From NCBI RefSeq assembly GCF_004366075.1, contig NZ_SODU01000003.1:62001-126000 (forward strand): a stretch of 64,000 nucleotides of DNA. The letters are read 5' to 3'. The position numbers and the translations under genes were made by a program. The notes under the pieces are model-generated. The model was not told where the DNA came from. It was given only the letters and a program-made list of their open reading frames with translations, and did no database searches. The DNA is from Kribbella pratensis. Its GTDB lineage: Bacteria; Actinomycetota; Actinomycetes; Propionibacteriales; Kribbellaceae. Positions within the stretch are counted from its first letter, which is position 1; each line of letters starts with the position of its first letter. Positions 8,195 to 17,030 of the stretch are shown here, one piece after another.

Positions 8195-8914
8195 ATGTCT
8201 CCATATCGTCGGTCGTCCGGGCGGTCCAGCCGGTTCGTGATCGCAGCAGTCGCCATCGCACTCTCCGCTTCACTCGGCCTGGTGGCGACAGCCACGTCCC
8301 AGGCCACGAACCGAGCAGCTACCAGCTCGGTCGCACAGGTCAGTACGACGAGCAAGTACGTGTATCTCACCTTCGACGACGGCCCGAGTTCGCGCTACAC
8401 CGCGCAGATCCTGAAGATCCTTCGCGCTTACGGGGCGAGGGCGACCTTCTTCGAGATCGGCCAGAACGTGGCGCGCTACCCGTCCCTGACCCGACGGGTC
8501 TATCAGCAGGGCAACAGCGTGCAGAACCACACCTGGTCGCACCCGGACCTCCGCCACGTCTCCGCGAGCGCCTTCAGGTCCCAGGTGCAGAAGACGGACC
8601 GGTACATCCGGGCCCAGACGGGGTACACCCCGCGCTGCCTCCGGCCGCCGTACGGCGGGACGAACAAACTGGTCTCGCGGAGGGCTGCTGCCCTCGGCAA
8701 GAGCATCCGCCTGTGGACCATCGACACCCGCGACTGGTCCCGCCCGGGCACGTCGGTGATCGTGCGCCGGGCACTGGCGCACGTGCACAGCGGTTCGGTG
8801 ATCCTGATGCACGACGGCGGCGGCAACCGCAGCCAGACGGTCGCCGCGCTGCCGACGATCCTGCGGACCCTGAAGGCCAGAGGCTACGGCTTCACCACCA
8901 TGTCCTGCACCTGA
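8195..8914 (+). CDS. Secreted polysaccharide deacetylase (NodB domain), copy 1
   Basis: A 239-residue protein with an N-terminal signal peptide or anchor (hydrophobic core AAVAIALSASLGLVATATS) and a NodB homology domain from about residue 50. The catalytic Asp and metal Asp are in LTFDDGPS, the metal histidines in HTWSHPDL, and later motifs RPPYGG and LMHDGGGNR are intact, so hydrolytic de-N- or de-O-acetylation of a cell-wall or extracellular glycan is plausible. The ATG at 8195 is preferred because GGGGGT precedes it at proper distance. It is 62% or so similar by eye to the next gene. Confidence 0.9.
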   Translation: MSPYRRSSGRSSRFVIAAVAIALSASLGLVATATSQATNRAATSSVAQVSTTSKYVYLTFDDGPSSRYTAQILKILRAYGARATFFEIGQNVARYPSLTRRVYQQGNSVQNHTWSHPDLRHVSASAFRSQVQKTDRYIRAQTGYTPRCLRPPYGGTNKLVSRRAAALGKSIRLWTIDTRDWSRPGTSVIVRRALAHVHSGSVILMHDGGGNRSQTVAALPTILRTLKARGYGFTTMSCT

Positions 8915-9031
8915 CGCGCGTCCGCTATCCGTGATTTGTTGACGGGGAAGCGGCGTGGTGCCTGGCTTTCGAGGCCGACGCACCCAGGGTGGACCGCAGG
9001 AAGCGAGCCACCCACCGCCCTGGGGGGATGC

Positions 9032-9772
9032 ATGGATGTTCGTTTGACGCGGTCCGGTCATCGCATGATCGGGCTCGCGATGATGATGCTGGTGAGCGCG
9101 GTGATCGGCTCGGTGGTCGTCGCTGCGGCGAAGTCACCGGCCGGACCACCCACGCCCACGTCCACTCCACCCGCAGCGGCACCTGCGACACCGACGAAGA
9201 CGCCGCTGCCTACCAAGTACGTCGTACTGACGTTCGACGACGGGCCCGATGCCACCTACACCCCGATGGTGCTCGACATCCTCGCGAAGTACGACGCCAA
9301 GGCCACGTTCTTCGAGGTCGGGCAGAACGTCCGGAAACATCCCGAGCTGACCAAGCGGGTCCACGAGGCCGGCCACAGCGTGCAGAACCATACCTGGACG
9401 CACGCCGACCTCCGGCTCCTCGGCGCCGCCGCGTTCCGCCAACAGATCACGTCGACGGACCAGGCCATCCGAGCCCAGATCGGCAGTACGCCGGCGTGTC
9501 TGAGACCGCCGTACGGCGGGGTGAACCCGGCCGTCCGGCAACGGGCGAAGGCGCTCGGCAAGGACCTCGTGGTGTGGACCGTGGACTCGCGGGACTGGAC
9601 CAAGCCCGGTACGGCGGCGATCGTGCAACGCGTGCTGAAGAACGTGCACAGCGGCTCCGTGATCCTGATGCACGACGGCGGCGGCAACCGCACCCAGACC
9701 GTCGCGGCACTGCCCACGATCCTCAAGGCCCTGAAGGCCCAGGGCTACGGTTTCCGTGTTCTGACCTGCTAG
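9032..9772 (+). CDS. Secreted polysaccharide deacetylase (NodB domain), copy 2
   Basis: A 246-residue paralogue of the preceding gene, arranged in tandem 117 bp downstream. A signal sequence (LAMMMLVSAVIGSVVVAAAK) is followed by a Pro/Thr-rich linker (about residues 40-62) and the NodB domain with LTFDDGPD, HTWTHADL, RPPYGGVN and LMHDGGGNRT. The linker, absent in copy 1, suggests a spacer that holds the domain away from the membrane or wall. The ATG at 9032 follows TGGGGGG, a strong ribosome-binding site. The TAG stop lies inside the terminator palindrome. Confidence 0.9.
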   Translation: MDVRLTRSGHRMIGLAMMMLVSAVIGSVVVAAAKSPAGPPTPTSTPPAAAPATPTKTPLPTKYVVLTFDDGPDATYTPMVLDILAKYDAKATFFEVGQNVRKHPELTKRVHEAGHSVQNHTWTHADLRLLGAAAFRQQITSTDQAIRAQIGSTPACLRPPYGGVNPAVRQRAKALGKDLVVWTVDSRDWTKPGTAAIVQRVLKNVHSGSVILMHDGGGNRTQTVAALPTILKALKAQGYGFRVLTC

Positions 9773-9795
9773 GGGGTGGCATCAGCCACCCCCTA
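9770..9795. terminator. Bidirectional terminator containing both flanking stop codons
   Basis: A perfect 11-bp stem, TAGGGGGTGGC with its complement, closes on the loop ATCA. The TAG at its left end (9770-9772) is the deacetylase stop and the CTA at its right end (9793-9795) is the stop of the HAD gene on the other strand. The symmetry serves both convergent genes. Confidence 0.8.
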
Positions 9796-10584
9796 AGACA
9801 GCGCGGTCACCAGCGGTACGACGTCGGCGATGGACTGGACCACGCGGGTCGGGCGGTACGGGAAGCGCTCGACCTCGTGGTCGGCGGTCGATCCGGACAG
9901 CACGAGCACGCTCCGCAGGCCTGCCTCGAGACCGCTGATGATGTCGGTGTCCATCCGATCACCGATCATCACGGTGGTTTCGGAGTGTCCCTCGATCCGG
10001 TTCAGTGCGCTGCGCATCATCAGCGGGTTCGGCTTGCCGACGAAGTACGGCGCGACGCCTGTGGCCCGGGTGATGAGCGCGGCCACCGAGCCGGTTGCCG
10101 GCAGCGGACCTTCTTGTGACGGGCCGGTCGGGTCCGGATTGGTCGCGATGAAGCGGGCGCCTTCGGCGATCAGCCGGATCGCCTTGGTGATGGCCTCGAA
10201 CGAGTATGTCCGGGTCTCGCCGAGGACGACATAGTCCGGGTCGCGCTCGGTCAGCACGTACCCGATCTCGTGCAGCGCGGTGGTCAGTCCTGCCTCGCCG
10301 ATCACGTACGCCGTTCCGCGCGGCCGCTGGTCGTCGAGGAACTGCGCGGTGGCGAGCGCGCTGGTCCAGATCGACCGCTCCGGGATGTCGATGCCCGCGG
10401 CAAGCAGGCGGGCGCGGAGGTCGCGTGGGGTGAAGATCGAGTTGTTCGTGAGGACCAGGAACTTCTTGCCGGAGGCCTGCAGCGCCGCGATGAACTCGCT
10501 GGCTCCGGGAATGGCGCGTTCCTCGTGCACCAGCACGCCGTCCATGTCGGTCAGCCAGGTATCCACCGGTTTGGGGTCGGTCAC
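9793..10584 (-). CDS. HAD-IIA family phosphatase (NagD-like)
   Basis: A 263-residue cytoplasmic phosphatase. Motif I is WLTDMDGVLV, motif II LTNNS, and the C-terminal motif MIGDRMDTDI carries the metal aspartates; the cap between them is of the IIA type found in NagD, which acts on small sugar or nucleotide phosphates. The GTG at 10584 is chosen because upstream in-frame sequence is low-quality Arg/Pro-rich translation and motif I normally sits within the first 15 residues. It is a single gene diverging from the MFS transporter. Confidence 0.9.
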   Translation of the reverse strand: MTDPKPVDTWLTDMDGVLVHEERAIPGASEFIAALQASGKKFLVLTNNSIFTPRDLRARLLAAGIDIPERSIWTSALATAQFLDDQRPRGTAYVIGEAGLTTALHEIGYVLTERDPDYVVLGETRTYSFEAITKAIRLIAEGARFIATNPDPTGPSQEGPLPATGSVAALITRATGVAPYFVGKPNPLMMRSALNRIEGHSETTVMIGDRMDTDIISGLEAGLRSVLVLSGSTADHEVERFPYRPTRVVQSIADVVPLVTALS

Positions 10585-10652
10585 CCGCTCATCGTAGAGG
10601 CCTGACCGGCTGGGGCACGGAAACTGTCGGCGGCGGGGGCAAGAATGCGGGC

Positions 10653-11879
10653 ATGGATTTGGCCGGGTACCGCGAGTTGTGGCGAGCGCACGGTGTGATG
10701 ACGCTGCTGGTGGCTTCACTGCTCGCCCGGCTGCCCATGCTCGCGACGATGGTGCCGATCGCGTTCCTCGCCAAGGACGCGAGCGGCTCGTTCCGGTGGG
10801 CAGGCGTTGTCGCTGGCGCCTATTCGGTCGGTGCGGCGGTTGCGGGACCGCTCTGGTCGCGCACGGCCGATCGGCGGGGACCTCGTGGCGTCTTGCTCGC
10901 GACGGGGATCGCCTGGAGTGTCGCGCTGTTCACGATCGCTCTCCTGCCGTCCGGGCTGCATCGGTTGCTGCCGCTGCTGGCCGTGATCGCGGGCGCCCTG
11001 GTGCCGCCGGTCATGCAGACGTTGCGGGCCGCGTGGCCTCGGGTCGTCTCGGGCCCGGTACTGCGGACGGCGTACTCGGTGGATGCGACGGCGCAGGAGC
11101 TGTTGTTCATGGTCGGGCCGATGCTCGGGGCAACCGCGGTGAGCGTGGCGAGCCCGCGGGCCGGCGTACTGCTCGCGGCGGTGATGTCGGCAGTCTTCAT
11201 CTGGTGGTATGCGCTCCGACAACCCGAGCCGCTCCCCCGCGACCACCACACCACGGTGCCGCTGACCGCGCGGCAGTTGCTCTGGCATCGGCACCGGTTG
11301 CCGCTGATCCTCGCGTTCGGCCTCTGGATCATGTCGTTCAACGGGATCTCGCTGGCCATCGTCGCGTTCGCCGACGACCACGGTCAGCGGCTGATCGCCG
11401 GGATCTTCGAGGCCGTCTGGGCGTTCGGCAGCCTGGTCGGCGGCGCTGTCGCGGGCGCGTTGCCCGGACGGCGTACGTCGTACCTCTGGCGGCGGGCTGC
11501 TCTGGTCGCGGTGGGGATGCTGCTGTGCGTCTTCGCTACCTGGTCGTCGGTGTCGCTCGGGATCGCATTGACGGTGTCGGGGCTGACGTTGGCGCCGGCG
11601 ATCGGTGCGCTGTACGGGAGGCTGGGTTCGTTGACGCCGGACGTCGCGCGGACCGAGGTGTTCGGGTGGATGGGCAGCGCGGCGACCGGCGGTGCGGCGA
11701 TCGGGGCCGCGGTGGCGGGTGCGGTGATCGAAGGCTTCGGCGTGCGGTATGTGTGGCTGCTGGCCGCCGTACTCGCGGTGGTCTCGACGGTCTTGCTGTT
11801 GCGAGTGCCGCCGGAGGTCGAGCCGGAGCCGAGCGGGCCTGACTTACCGGCCGGCGGACTGCTCGGCGAGACCGCGTAG
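10653..11879 (+). CDS. MFS transporter
   Basis: A 408-residue integral membrane protein with about 12 hydrophobic helices. The loop after helix 2 has the MFS signature GPLWSRTADRRGPRGVLLAT. It resembles the actinobacterial sugar-efflux/drug-like branch, but the substrate cannot be named. The 3' end overlaps the convergent rpe gene by 36 bp, so there is no terminator between them. Confidence 0.87.
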   Translation: MDLAGYRELWRAHGVMTLLVASLLARLPMLATMVPIAFLAKDASGSFRWAGVVAGAYSVGAAVAGPLWSRTADRRGPRGVLLATGIAWSVALFTIALLPSGLHRLLPLLAVIAGALVPPVMQTLRAAWPRVVSGPVLRTAYSVDATAQELLFMVGPMLGATAVSVASPRAGVLLAAVMSAVFIWWYALRQPEPLPRDHHTTVPLTARQLLWHRHRLPLILAFGLWIMSFNGISLAIVAFADDHGQRLIAGIFEAVWAFGSLVGGAVAGALPGRRTSYLWRRAALVAVGMLLCVFATWSSVSLGIALTVSGLTLAPAIGALYGRLGSLTPDVARTEVFGWMGSAATGGAAIGAAVAGAVIEGFGVRYVWLLAAVLAVVSTVLLLRVPPEVEPEPSGPDLPAGGLLGETA

Positions 11880-12509
11880 CTGCTCGACCATCGCGTTCGG
11901 GTCGTCGGCGGCGTACACGGCCGAGCCGGCCACGAACACGTCCGCGCCTGCCTCCGCGCAGCGCTCGATGGTGTCGGCCGAGACACCGCCGTCGATCTCG
12001 ATCCACAGGTCCAGGCCGTGCTTGTCGAGCAGTTGGCGGGTGCGGCGGATCTTGGGTAGGCAGACGTCGAGGAACTTCTGACCGCCGAAACCTGGCTCGA
12101 CGGTCATGATCAGGATCATGTCGAGCTCGGCCAGCAGGTCCTCGTACGGCTCGATCGGAGTTGCGGGCCTCAGCGCCATCGCCGCCCGTGCGCCCTTGGC
12201 CCGGATCTCCCGCGCGGTCCGGATCGGCGCCCGGCAGGCCTCGACGTGGAACGTGACGCTCGACGCGCCCGCCTCGACGTACCCGGGCGCCCAGCGGTCC
12301 GGGTCCTCGATCATCAGGTGACAGTCGAGCGGCAGGTCGGTCGCCTTGGCCAGTGACTCGACCACCGGCAGCCCGAGGGTCAGATTCGGCACGAAGTGGT
12401 TGTCCATGACGTCGACGTGCAGCCAGTCCGCATTCGACACGGCAGCCGCCTCGTCAGACAGCCGCGAGAAGTCGGCGGCCAGGATGCTGGGCGCGATCTG
12501 AATCCCCAT
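11844..12509 (-). CDS. rpe: Ribulose-phosphate 3-epimerase
   Basis: Interconverts ribulose 5-phosphate and xylulose 5-phosphate in the pentose phosphate pathway. The 221-residue TIM barrel shows IAPSILAADFSRL at the start, the metal-binding HVDVMDNHFVPNLTLG, the MTVEPGFGGQKFL loop and the phosphate-binding EIDGGVS and FVAGSAVY segments. All key residues are present and the length is normal. It overlaps the convergent MFS gene by 36 bp and is otherwise transcribed alone. Confidence 0.96.
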   Translation of the reverse strand: MGIQIAPSILAADFSRLSDEAAAVSNADWLHVDVMDNHFVPNLTLGLPVVESLAKATDLPLDCHLMIEDPDRWAPGYVEAGASSVTFHVEACRAPIRTAREIRAKGARAAMALRPATPIEPYEDLLAELDMILIMTVEPGFGGQKFLDVCLPKIRRTRQLLDKHGLDLWIEIDGGVSADTIERCAEAGADVFVAGSAVYAADDPNAMVEQLRGLAEQSAGR

Positions 12510-12585
12510 GGCGTCAATCTATCGACCCACCCACCGCCGCCCGTCAGCGCATGCCGCGCTGTGGGCAGGGCTCGTCGGGCGTGCT

Positions 12586-13434
12586 CTACACAGTCAGCTC
12601 AGCGACGAGTACTTCGCGGAGCGTCGTGGCCGGGCGGCCGAGGATCGCCGGCAGCGCGGGATCGACGACGGCGAACTCGCCGCGCCGGGCGGCTGCGAAG
12701 ATGCCCAGTGTCAGGTCGACGAGAAACTCCGGCATCCCACGACCGAGAGCCGTCCGCTTCCACTCCTCGTCCGGCACAGTGACCCGGACGATCTTCCGGC
12801 CGACGAGCTCCGAAGCGATCGCGACGATGTCCGCGTAGTCGAGCAATGCGGGCCCGGTCAGCGCCGGCGTGATGCCGTCAAGGCGTCCCGGCTCGGTGAG
12901 CGCGAGCACCGCCGCGTCGGCCAGATCCCGGTGCGCTGTCCAGGAGAACGGCCCGTCCTCCGGCAGGATCAGCTCCCCCGTCTCCAGCGCGGACCGCAGC
13001 AGGAAGACCGGCGTACTGGCGTAGAAACCGTTGCGGAGCGCCGTGAACGGTACGCCGGAATTCACCAGATCCTGTTCGGTCGCGGCGTGGCCTCGGGTCG
13101 CGAGGAACAAGGAGTCCGGGTTCGCGGCCTGGTGGCTGGTGTAGAGGATCCGCTCGGCGCCGGCGGTCTTGGCGAGATCGATCGCGACGTGGTGCGGCTC
13201 CGGGTCAGCCGGGCCCGAGACGATCAGCACCTGGGTGGCGCCTTCGAACGCGTGCGCGAGCGAGTCCGGGTCGCCGAAGTCTCCGCGCCGTACCCGGACG
13301 CCACGGGCCGCCAGGTCCGCGGCCTTCTCCGGGTCACGCACGCTGACGCCGAGCTGACCGGTGGGAACACGGTCGGCGAGGCGATCGACAACAGCACGGC
13401 CGAGGCGGCCGGTAGCTCCGGTGACGATGATCAT
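12586..13434 (-). CDS. NmrA/QOR2-like NAD(P)-binding oxidoreductase
   Basis: A 282-residue atypical short-chain dehydrogenase. The nucleotide motif is VTGATGRLGRAVV at residues 4-16, followed by a basic stretch typical of NADP preference. It resembles NmrA and quinone-reductase-2 proteins, which sense or reduce with NAD(P)H; no SDR catalytic Tyr-x-x-x-Lys is evident. It diverges from a TetR-type gene with a palindrome between them, so the TetR protein probably represses it. Confidence 0.85.
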   Translation of the reverse strand: MIIVTGATGRLGRAVVDRLADRVPTGQLGVSVRDPEKAADLAARGVRVRRGDFGDPDSLAHAFEGATQVLIVSGPADPEPHHVAIDLAKTAGAERILYTSHQAANPDSLFLATRGHAATEQDLVNSGVPFTALRNGFYASTPVFLLRSALETGELILPEDGPFSWTAHRDLADAAVLALTEPGRLDGITPALTGPALLDYADIVAIASELVGRKIVRVTVPDEEWKRTALGRGMPEFLVDLTLGIFAAARRGEFAVVDPALPAILGRPATTLREVLVAELTV

Positions 13435-13464
13435 GCACAGCTCCTTGTTATCGATGGATACAGA

Positions 13465-13483
13465 TTAACGCTATCACTGTTAA
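13465..13483. promoter_or_regulatory. Candidate TetR operator between oxidoreductase and tetR
   Basis: An inverted repeat TTAAC-N9-GTTAA lies in the AT-rich part of the 78-bp divergent region, with a second partial palindrome TATCGATGGATA just to its left (13449-13460). A site here would cover promoters of both genes. Inferred only from position and symmetry. Confidence 0.55.
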
Positions 13484-13512
13484 CACGACGAGCCAACCGC
13501 TACCGTTGGGCC

Positions 13513-14289
13513 GTGGAGGAGCCGCAGACCGACAAGACGCCAGACGACGCGCCCACCGGTGGCGACGGCACGAGCGACGGCATCAGCGGGCGGGATCGGA
13601 TGCGGGCGCACATCGTCGAAGTTGCTGCCGGGCTGCTCGCGGCGGGTGGGCGGGACGCGGTGTCGACACGGGCGGTCGCGACTGCGGCCGGCACGCAGGC
13701 GCCGACGATCTACCGGCTGTTCGGCGACAAGGACGGGCTGCTCGCGGCGGTGCTCGAGTACGGGTTCTCGACGTACCTCGCGGACAAACCACCGCTCGAT
13801 CCGACGGCGGACCCGATCATGGACCTCCGCGCGGGCTGGGACCTGCACATCGGGTTCGGGCTGGCGAACCCGGCACTCTTCCTGCTGATGTACGCCGACA
13901 CGCGGCCGGGCCGTCGCCCCGCGGCAGCCGAGGCCGGGCTGGCGATCCTGCGAACCCGGATCCGCAACATCGCGGCCGCCGGACGGTTGCGCGTCGACGA
14001 GGACCTGGCCGCGGAACTGGTACAGGCGGCCGGTTCAGGCGCCGTACTGGCGCTGCTGGCCGTTCCCGAGGACCGCCGCGATCCGCGGCTGCCAGACGCC
14101 ATGTTCGACGCCTTGATCACAGCAATCGCAACAGACCACGAAACCGCAAACGGGCGCGCGGTTGTGGCGGTGAACCAGGATTTGGCGGCGCCTGCGAATG
14201 CGTTGCGGGCGCGGTTGCCGGAGCTTGAGATGCTGACTGAAGGCGAGCGTCACGTGCTCGGTGAGTGGCTCGCTCGCATCACCCACTGA
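13513..14289 (+). CDS. TetR-family transcriptional regulator
   Basis: A 258-residue repressor-type protein. After an acidic, disordered N-terminus, the HTH covers about residues 35-80 (VSTRAVATAAGTQAPTIYRL with FGDKDGLLAAVLE). The C-terminal ligand domain is not family-specific by eye. The GTG at 13513 is the only reasonable start, since the in-frame sequence before it reads through the divergent oxidoreductase gene. The 3' end overlaps cobK by 40 bp on the opposite strand. Confidence 0.88.
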   Translation: MEEPQTDKTPDDAPTGGDGTSDGISGRDRMRAHIVEVAAGLLAAGGRDAVSTRAVATAAGTQAPTIYRLFGDKDGLLAAVLEYGFSTYLADKPPLDPTADPIMDLRAGWDLHIGFGLANPALFLLMYADTRPGRRPAAAEAGLAILRTRIRNIAAAGRLRVDEDLAAELVQAAGSGAVLALLAVPEDRRDPRLPDAMFDALITAIATDHETANGRAVVAVNQDLAAPANALRARLPELEMLTEGERHVLGEWLARITH

Positions 14290-14993
14290 ACGGCCGCCTC
14301 GACCGTCTCGACAACCTCAGGCCCCGCCGGTAGGGGTGGGCGGCGGATCATGATGACAGGAATCGCCAATCCGCGGGCCGCGGTGAGTTTGGCGGCTGTC
14401 GCGGGTCCGCCACTGTCCTTGGTGACCAGTACGTCGATGGTGTGGTCGCGCAGAATCCTCTCCTCGTCGGCGACGGTAAAGGGGCCGCGGGCAAGAATCA
14501 GCGTGCACCAGGTGGGACGAGGTTGAGGCGGGTCGACGCACCGAGCGAGCGTCCAGAGCCCCGTACCAGCGAAAGCATCAAGGCCCTGCCGTCCGATCGT
14601 GAGAAACGCCCGCGTCCCCAGCTCTGGCAGCAACTCAGCAGCCGCGGAAGCGGTCTCGACCCAGTGCCAATTGTCGCCAGGCTCCGCGGCCCAACCCCGC
14701 CGCCGCAGCACAAGCAGCGGCACCCCGACCTCCCGCGTGGCGGAAAACGCATTCGCAGTGATCATCGCTGCAAACGGATGCGTCGCGTCGATCACCGCGT
14801 CGACCGGATGCTCCCGCAACCAGCCCGCAAGCCCGGCCGCCCCACCGAACCCACCGACCCGCACCTCACCAACCGGCACCCGCGCATCGGCAGTACGTCC
14901 CGCCAGCGACGACACCGCGTCGACCCCGGCCCCAGCCAGCAGACCCGCCAGCTCACGAGCCTCCCCCGTCCCGCCGAGCAGCAGAACCTTCAT
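14250..14993 (-). CDS. cobK: Precorrin-6A reductase
   Basis: NADPH-dependent reduction of precorrin-6A to dihydroprecorrin-6 in the aerobic cobalamin pathway. The 247-residue protein begins MKVLLLGGTGEARELA, the typical nucleotide-binding start, and contains DATHPFAAMITANA and LTIGRQGLDAF, both family hallmarks, plus VTKDSGG near the C-terminus. It is the last of three cob genes on this strand; the ATG overlaps the cobM stop by four bases. Confidence 0.94.
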   Translation of the reverse strand: MKVLLLGGTGEARELAGLLAGAGVDAVSSLAGRTADARVPVGEVRVGGFGGAAGLAGWLREHPVDAVIDATHPFAAMITANAFSATREVGVPLLVLRRRGWAAEPGDNWHWVETASAAAELLPELGTRAFLTIGRQGLDAFAGTGLWTLARCVDPPQPRPTWCTLILARGPFTVADEERILRDHTIDVLVTKDSGGPATAAKLTAARGLAIPVIMIRRPPLPAGPEVVETVEAAVQWVMRASHSPST

Positions 14994-15730
14994 CGAGACC
15001 GATCGGCCGAGTAGAGATGACTGTCCCGGAAGGCTGTTGCCGACAGCACCTTTCCGGCGATGATGACGGCGGTACGGCGAACGCCCGCAGACTTCACCTG
15101 CTCCGCGATATCAGCGAGCGTGCCGCGCAGGACGACCTCGTCGTCGCGGGAGGCACGCGCGACGACCGCGACCGGGCAGTCCGCGCCGTAGTTCGGGACG
15201 AGCTCCTCGACCACCCGTTCGATCTGCTGCACCGCAAGGTGCAGGACGATCGTCGCCTGACTCGCGCCGAGGGTCGCGAGATCCTCACCGGCCGGCATCG
15301 CGCTGGCGCTGCCGCCGATCCGGGTGAGGACGACGGTCTGCCCGACCTCGGGGACGGTCAGCTCCCGGCCGAGGGTGGCGGCGGCCGCGGCGTACGCCGG
15401 TACGCCTGGCGTCACGTCGTACGGGATCTCGAGGGCGTCGAGGCGGCGCATCTGTTCGGCCATCGCGCTGAACACGGACGGGTCGCCGGAGTGCAGGCGG
15501 GCGACGTCGAGGCCGGCGGCGTGCGCGGTGGCGAGTTCGGCGACGATCTCGTCGAGGGTCAGGTTCGCGGTGTCGACCTTGCGGGCGCCGGGCGGGCAGT
15601 GGTCGAGGAGTTCGACCGGGACGAGCGCACCGGCGTACAGACAGACGGGCGACGAGGCGATCAGGTCGCGGCCGCGGACGGTGATCAGATCGGCCGCGCC
15701 CGGTCCGGCACCGATGAAGTGGACCGTCAT
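14990..15730 (-). CDS. cobM: Precorrin-4 C11-methyltransferase
   Basis: SAM-dependent methylation of precorrin-4 at C-11, giving precorrin-5. The 246-residue protein has the tetrapyrrole methylase layout: VHFIGAGPGAADLITVRG at the N-terminus, RLHSGDPSVFSAMAEQ in the middle and TPGVPAYAAAAATLGREL after it. The sequence matches CobM/CbiF rather than CobJ or CobI. It sits 37 bp after cobL and overlaps cobK. Confidence 0.94.
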   Translation of the reverse strand: MTVHFIGAGPGAADLITVRGRDLIASSPVCLYAGALVPVELLDHCPPGARKVDTANLTLDEIVAELATAHAAGLDVARLHSGDPSVFSAMAEQMRRLDALEIPYDVTPGVPAYAAAAATLGRELTVPEVGQTVVLTRIGGSASAMPAGEDLATLGASQATIVLHLAVQQIERVVEELVPNYGADCPVAVVARASRDDEVVLRGTLADIAEQVKSAGVRRTAVIIAGKVLSATAFRDSHLYSADRSR

Positions 15731-15767
15731 GAGTCGATGCCCCAGCGGAGGCCCGGCATCAATACCG

Positions 15768-17030
15768 TCACTTCGTCACGCTCCAGATGGTTACCGGCAT
15801 GGCGGGGCGCCAGCCGGTCATGGTGCCGATGGCGGAGGCGCGTTGTACGTCGAGGCGGATGAGGTCGCCGCCGACGGCCTTGTACCACTGGGCGATCAGG
15901 GACTCGGTCTCCAGCGTGACGCCGTTGGCGACCAGTCGCCCGCCGGGGCGGAGCGCGTTCCAGCAGGCGTCGAACATACCGGCGGCGGTCGCTCCCCCGC
16001 CGATGAAGATCGCGTCCGGCGATTCGAGACCGTCGAGCGCTGCCGGGGCTGCACCTTCTACGGTCTCCACGGCCGCACCCAGTGCGGCCACGTTGCGTTC
16101 CAGGCGTTTCGCGCGGTCGGGGTCGCGTTCGACGGCGATCGCATGGCAGGACGGATGGTGCCGGGACCACTCGATCGCGATACTCCCCGCGCCGCCGCCA
16201 ATGTCCCAGAGGAGTTGGCCAGGGACGGGTGCGAGGCGGGACAGGGTGACAGCGCGGACTTCGCGTTTGGTCAGTTGGCCGTCGTTCTCGTACGCATCGT
16301 CGGGCAGGCCGGGTGCTGTTGAGAGCATCGGAGCGTCGAGTGGGCAGAGTACGGCGATGACATTGAGCGGGTCGACGTCGTCGGACCAGTCGGTGGCGTT
16401 CGTCGTACGGACGCGTTCGGCTGGGCCACCGAGCTGTTCGAGGACAGTGAACTCGCTGGAGCCGTAGCCGCGGGCAACCAACAGGTCCGCGACCTCGGCC
16501 GGGGTTTGGGCGCCTCGGCTGAGGATCAGGACCCGTCGACCGGGCTGCAGGTGCGGGTGGAGTCGCTCGACCGGGTTGGTCACCAGGCTCACCACTTGCA
16601 CCTGGTCCTGCGCCCAGCCGAGTCGCGCACAGGCCAACGAGACGCTCGACGACTGCGGAATCACCCGTACGGCGTCAGCGCCGAGCAACCGGACCAGCGT
16701 GGTACCGATGCCGTGGAACGTCGGGTCACCACTCGCCAACACACAGATCCGCCGACCCCGGTGCTCCGCCAGCAACCGCGGGAGCGCCTCCGACAAAGGC
16801 GAAGGCCAGGCGAGGCGCACGGCGTCAAAAGAGCTGGATGAGGCGGATGCCACGGACGAAGTGGATGCGGTGGAGACCGGAGAGGTGGTGGGGGTTGGCG
16901 CCGGGATCAGGGCTAGTTGGCGGGGGCTGCCAAGTAGGACTTCAGCTTGCTCGACGGCTTGGCGGGCTGGGGTTGAGAGGCCGGTCCAGCCGTCGGCGCC
17001 GAGGCCTACGACGGTGATGGGGTCAGGCAT
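15768..17030 (-). CDS. cobL: Precorrin-6Y C5,15-methyltransferase (decarboxylating), CbiE-CbiT fusion
   Basis: A 420-residue fusion. The N-terminal CbiE-like half (1 to about 225) begins PDPITVVGLGADGWTGLS and has ICVLASGDPTFHGIGTTLVR; the C-terminal CbiT-like half (about 230-420) has LLWDIGGGAGSIAIEWSR, the SAM-binding motif. It methylates C-5 and C-15 and removes the C-12 acetate carboxyl. A Ser/Thr/Ala-rich stretch at about residues 45-72 looks like an insertion in the CbiE half. The gene overlaps the upstream PPOX-type gene by 8 bp. Confidence 0.94.
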   Translation of the reverse strand: MPDPITVVGLGADGWTGLSTPARQAVEQAEVLLGSPRQLALIPAPTPTTSPVSTASTSSVASASSSSFDAVRLAWPSPLSEALPRLLAEHRGRRICVLASGDPTFHGIGTTLVRLLGADAVRVIPQSSSVSLACARLGWAQDQVQVVSLVTNPVERLHPHLQPGRRVLILSRGAQTPAEVADLLVARGYGSSEFTVLEQLGGPAERVRTTNATDWSDDVDPLNVIAVLCPLDAPMLSTAPGLPDDAYENDGQLTKREVRAVTLSRLAPVPGQLLWDIGGGAGSIAIEWSRHHPSCHAIAVERDPDRAKRLERNVAALGAAVETVEGAAPAALDGLESPDAIFIGGGATAAGMFDACWNALRPGGRLVANGVTLETESLIAQWYKAVGGDLIRLDVQRASAIGTMTGWRPAMPVTIWSVTK

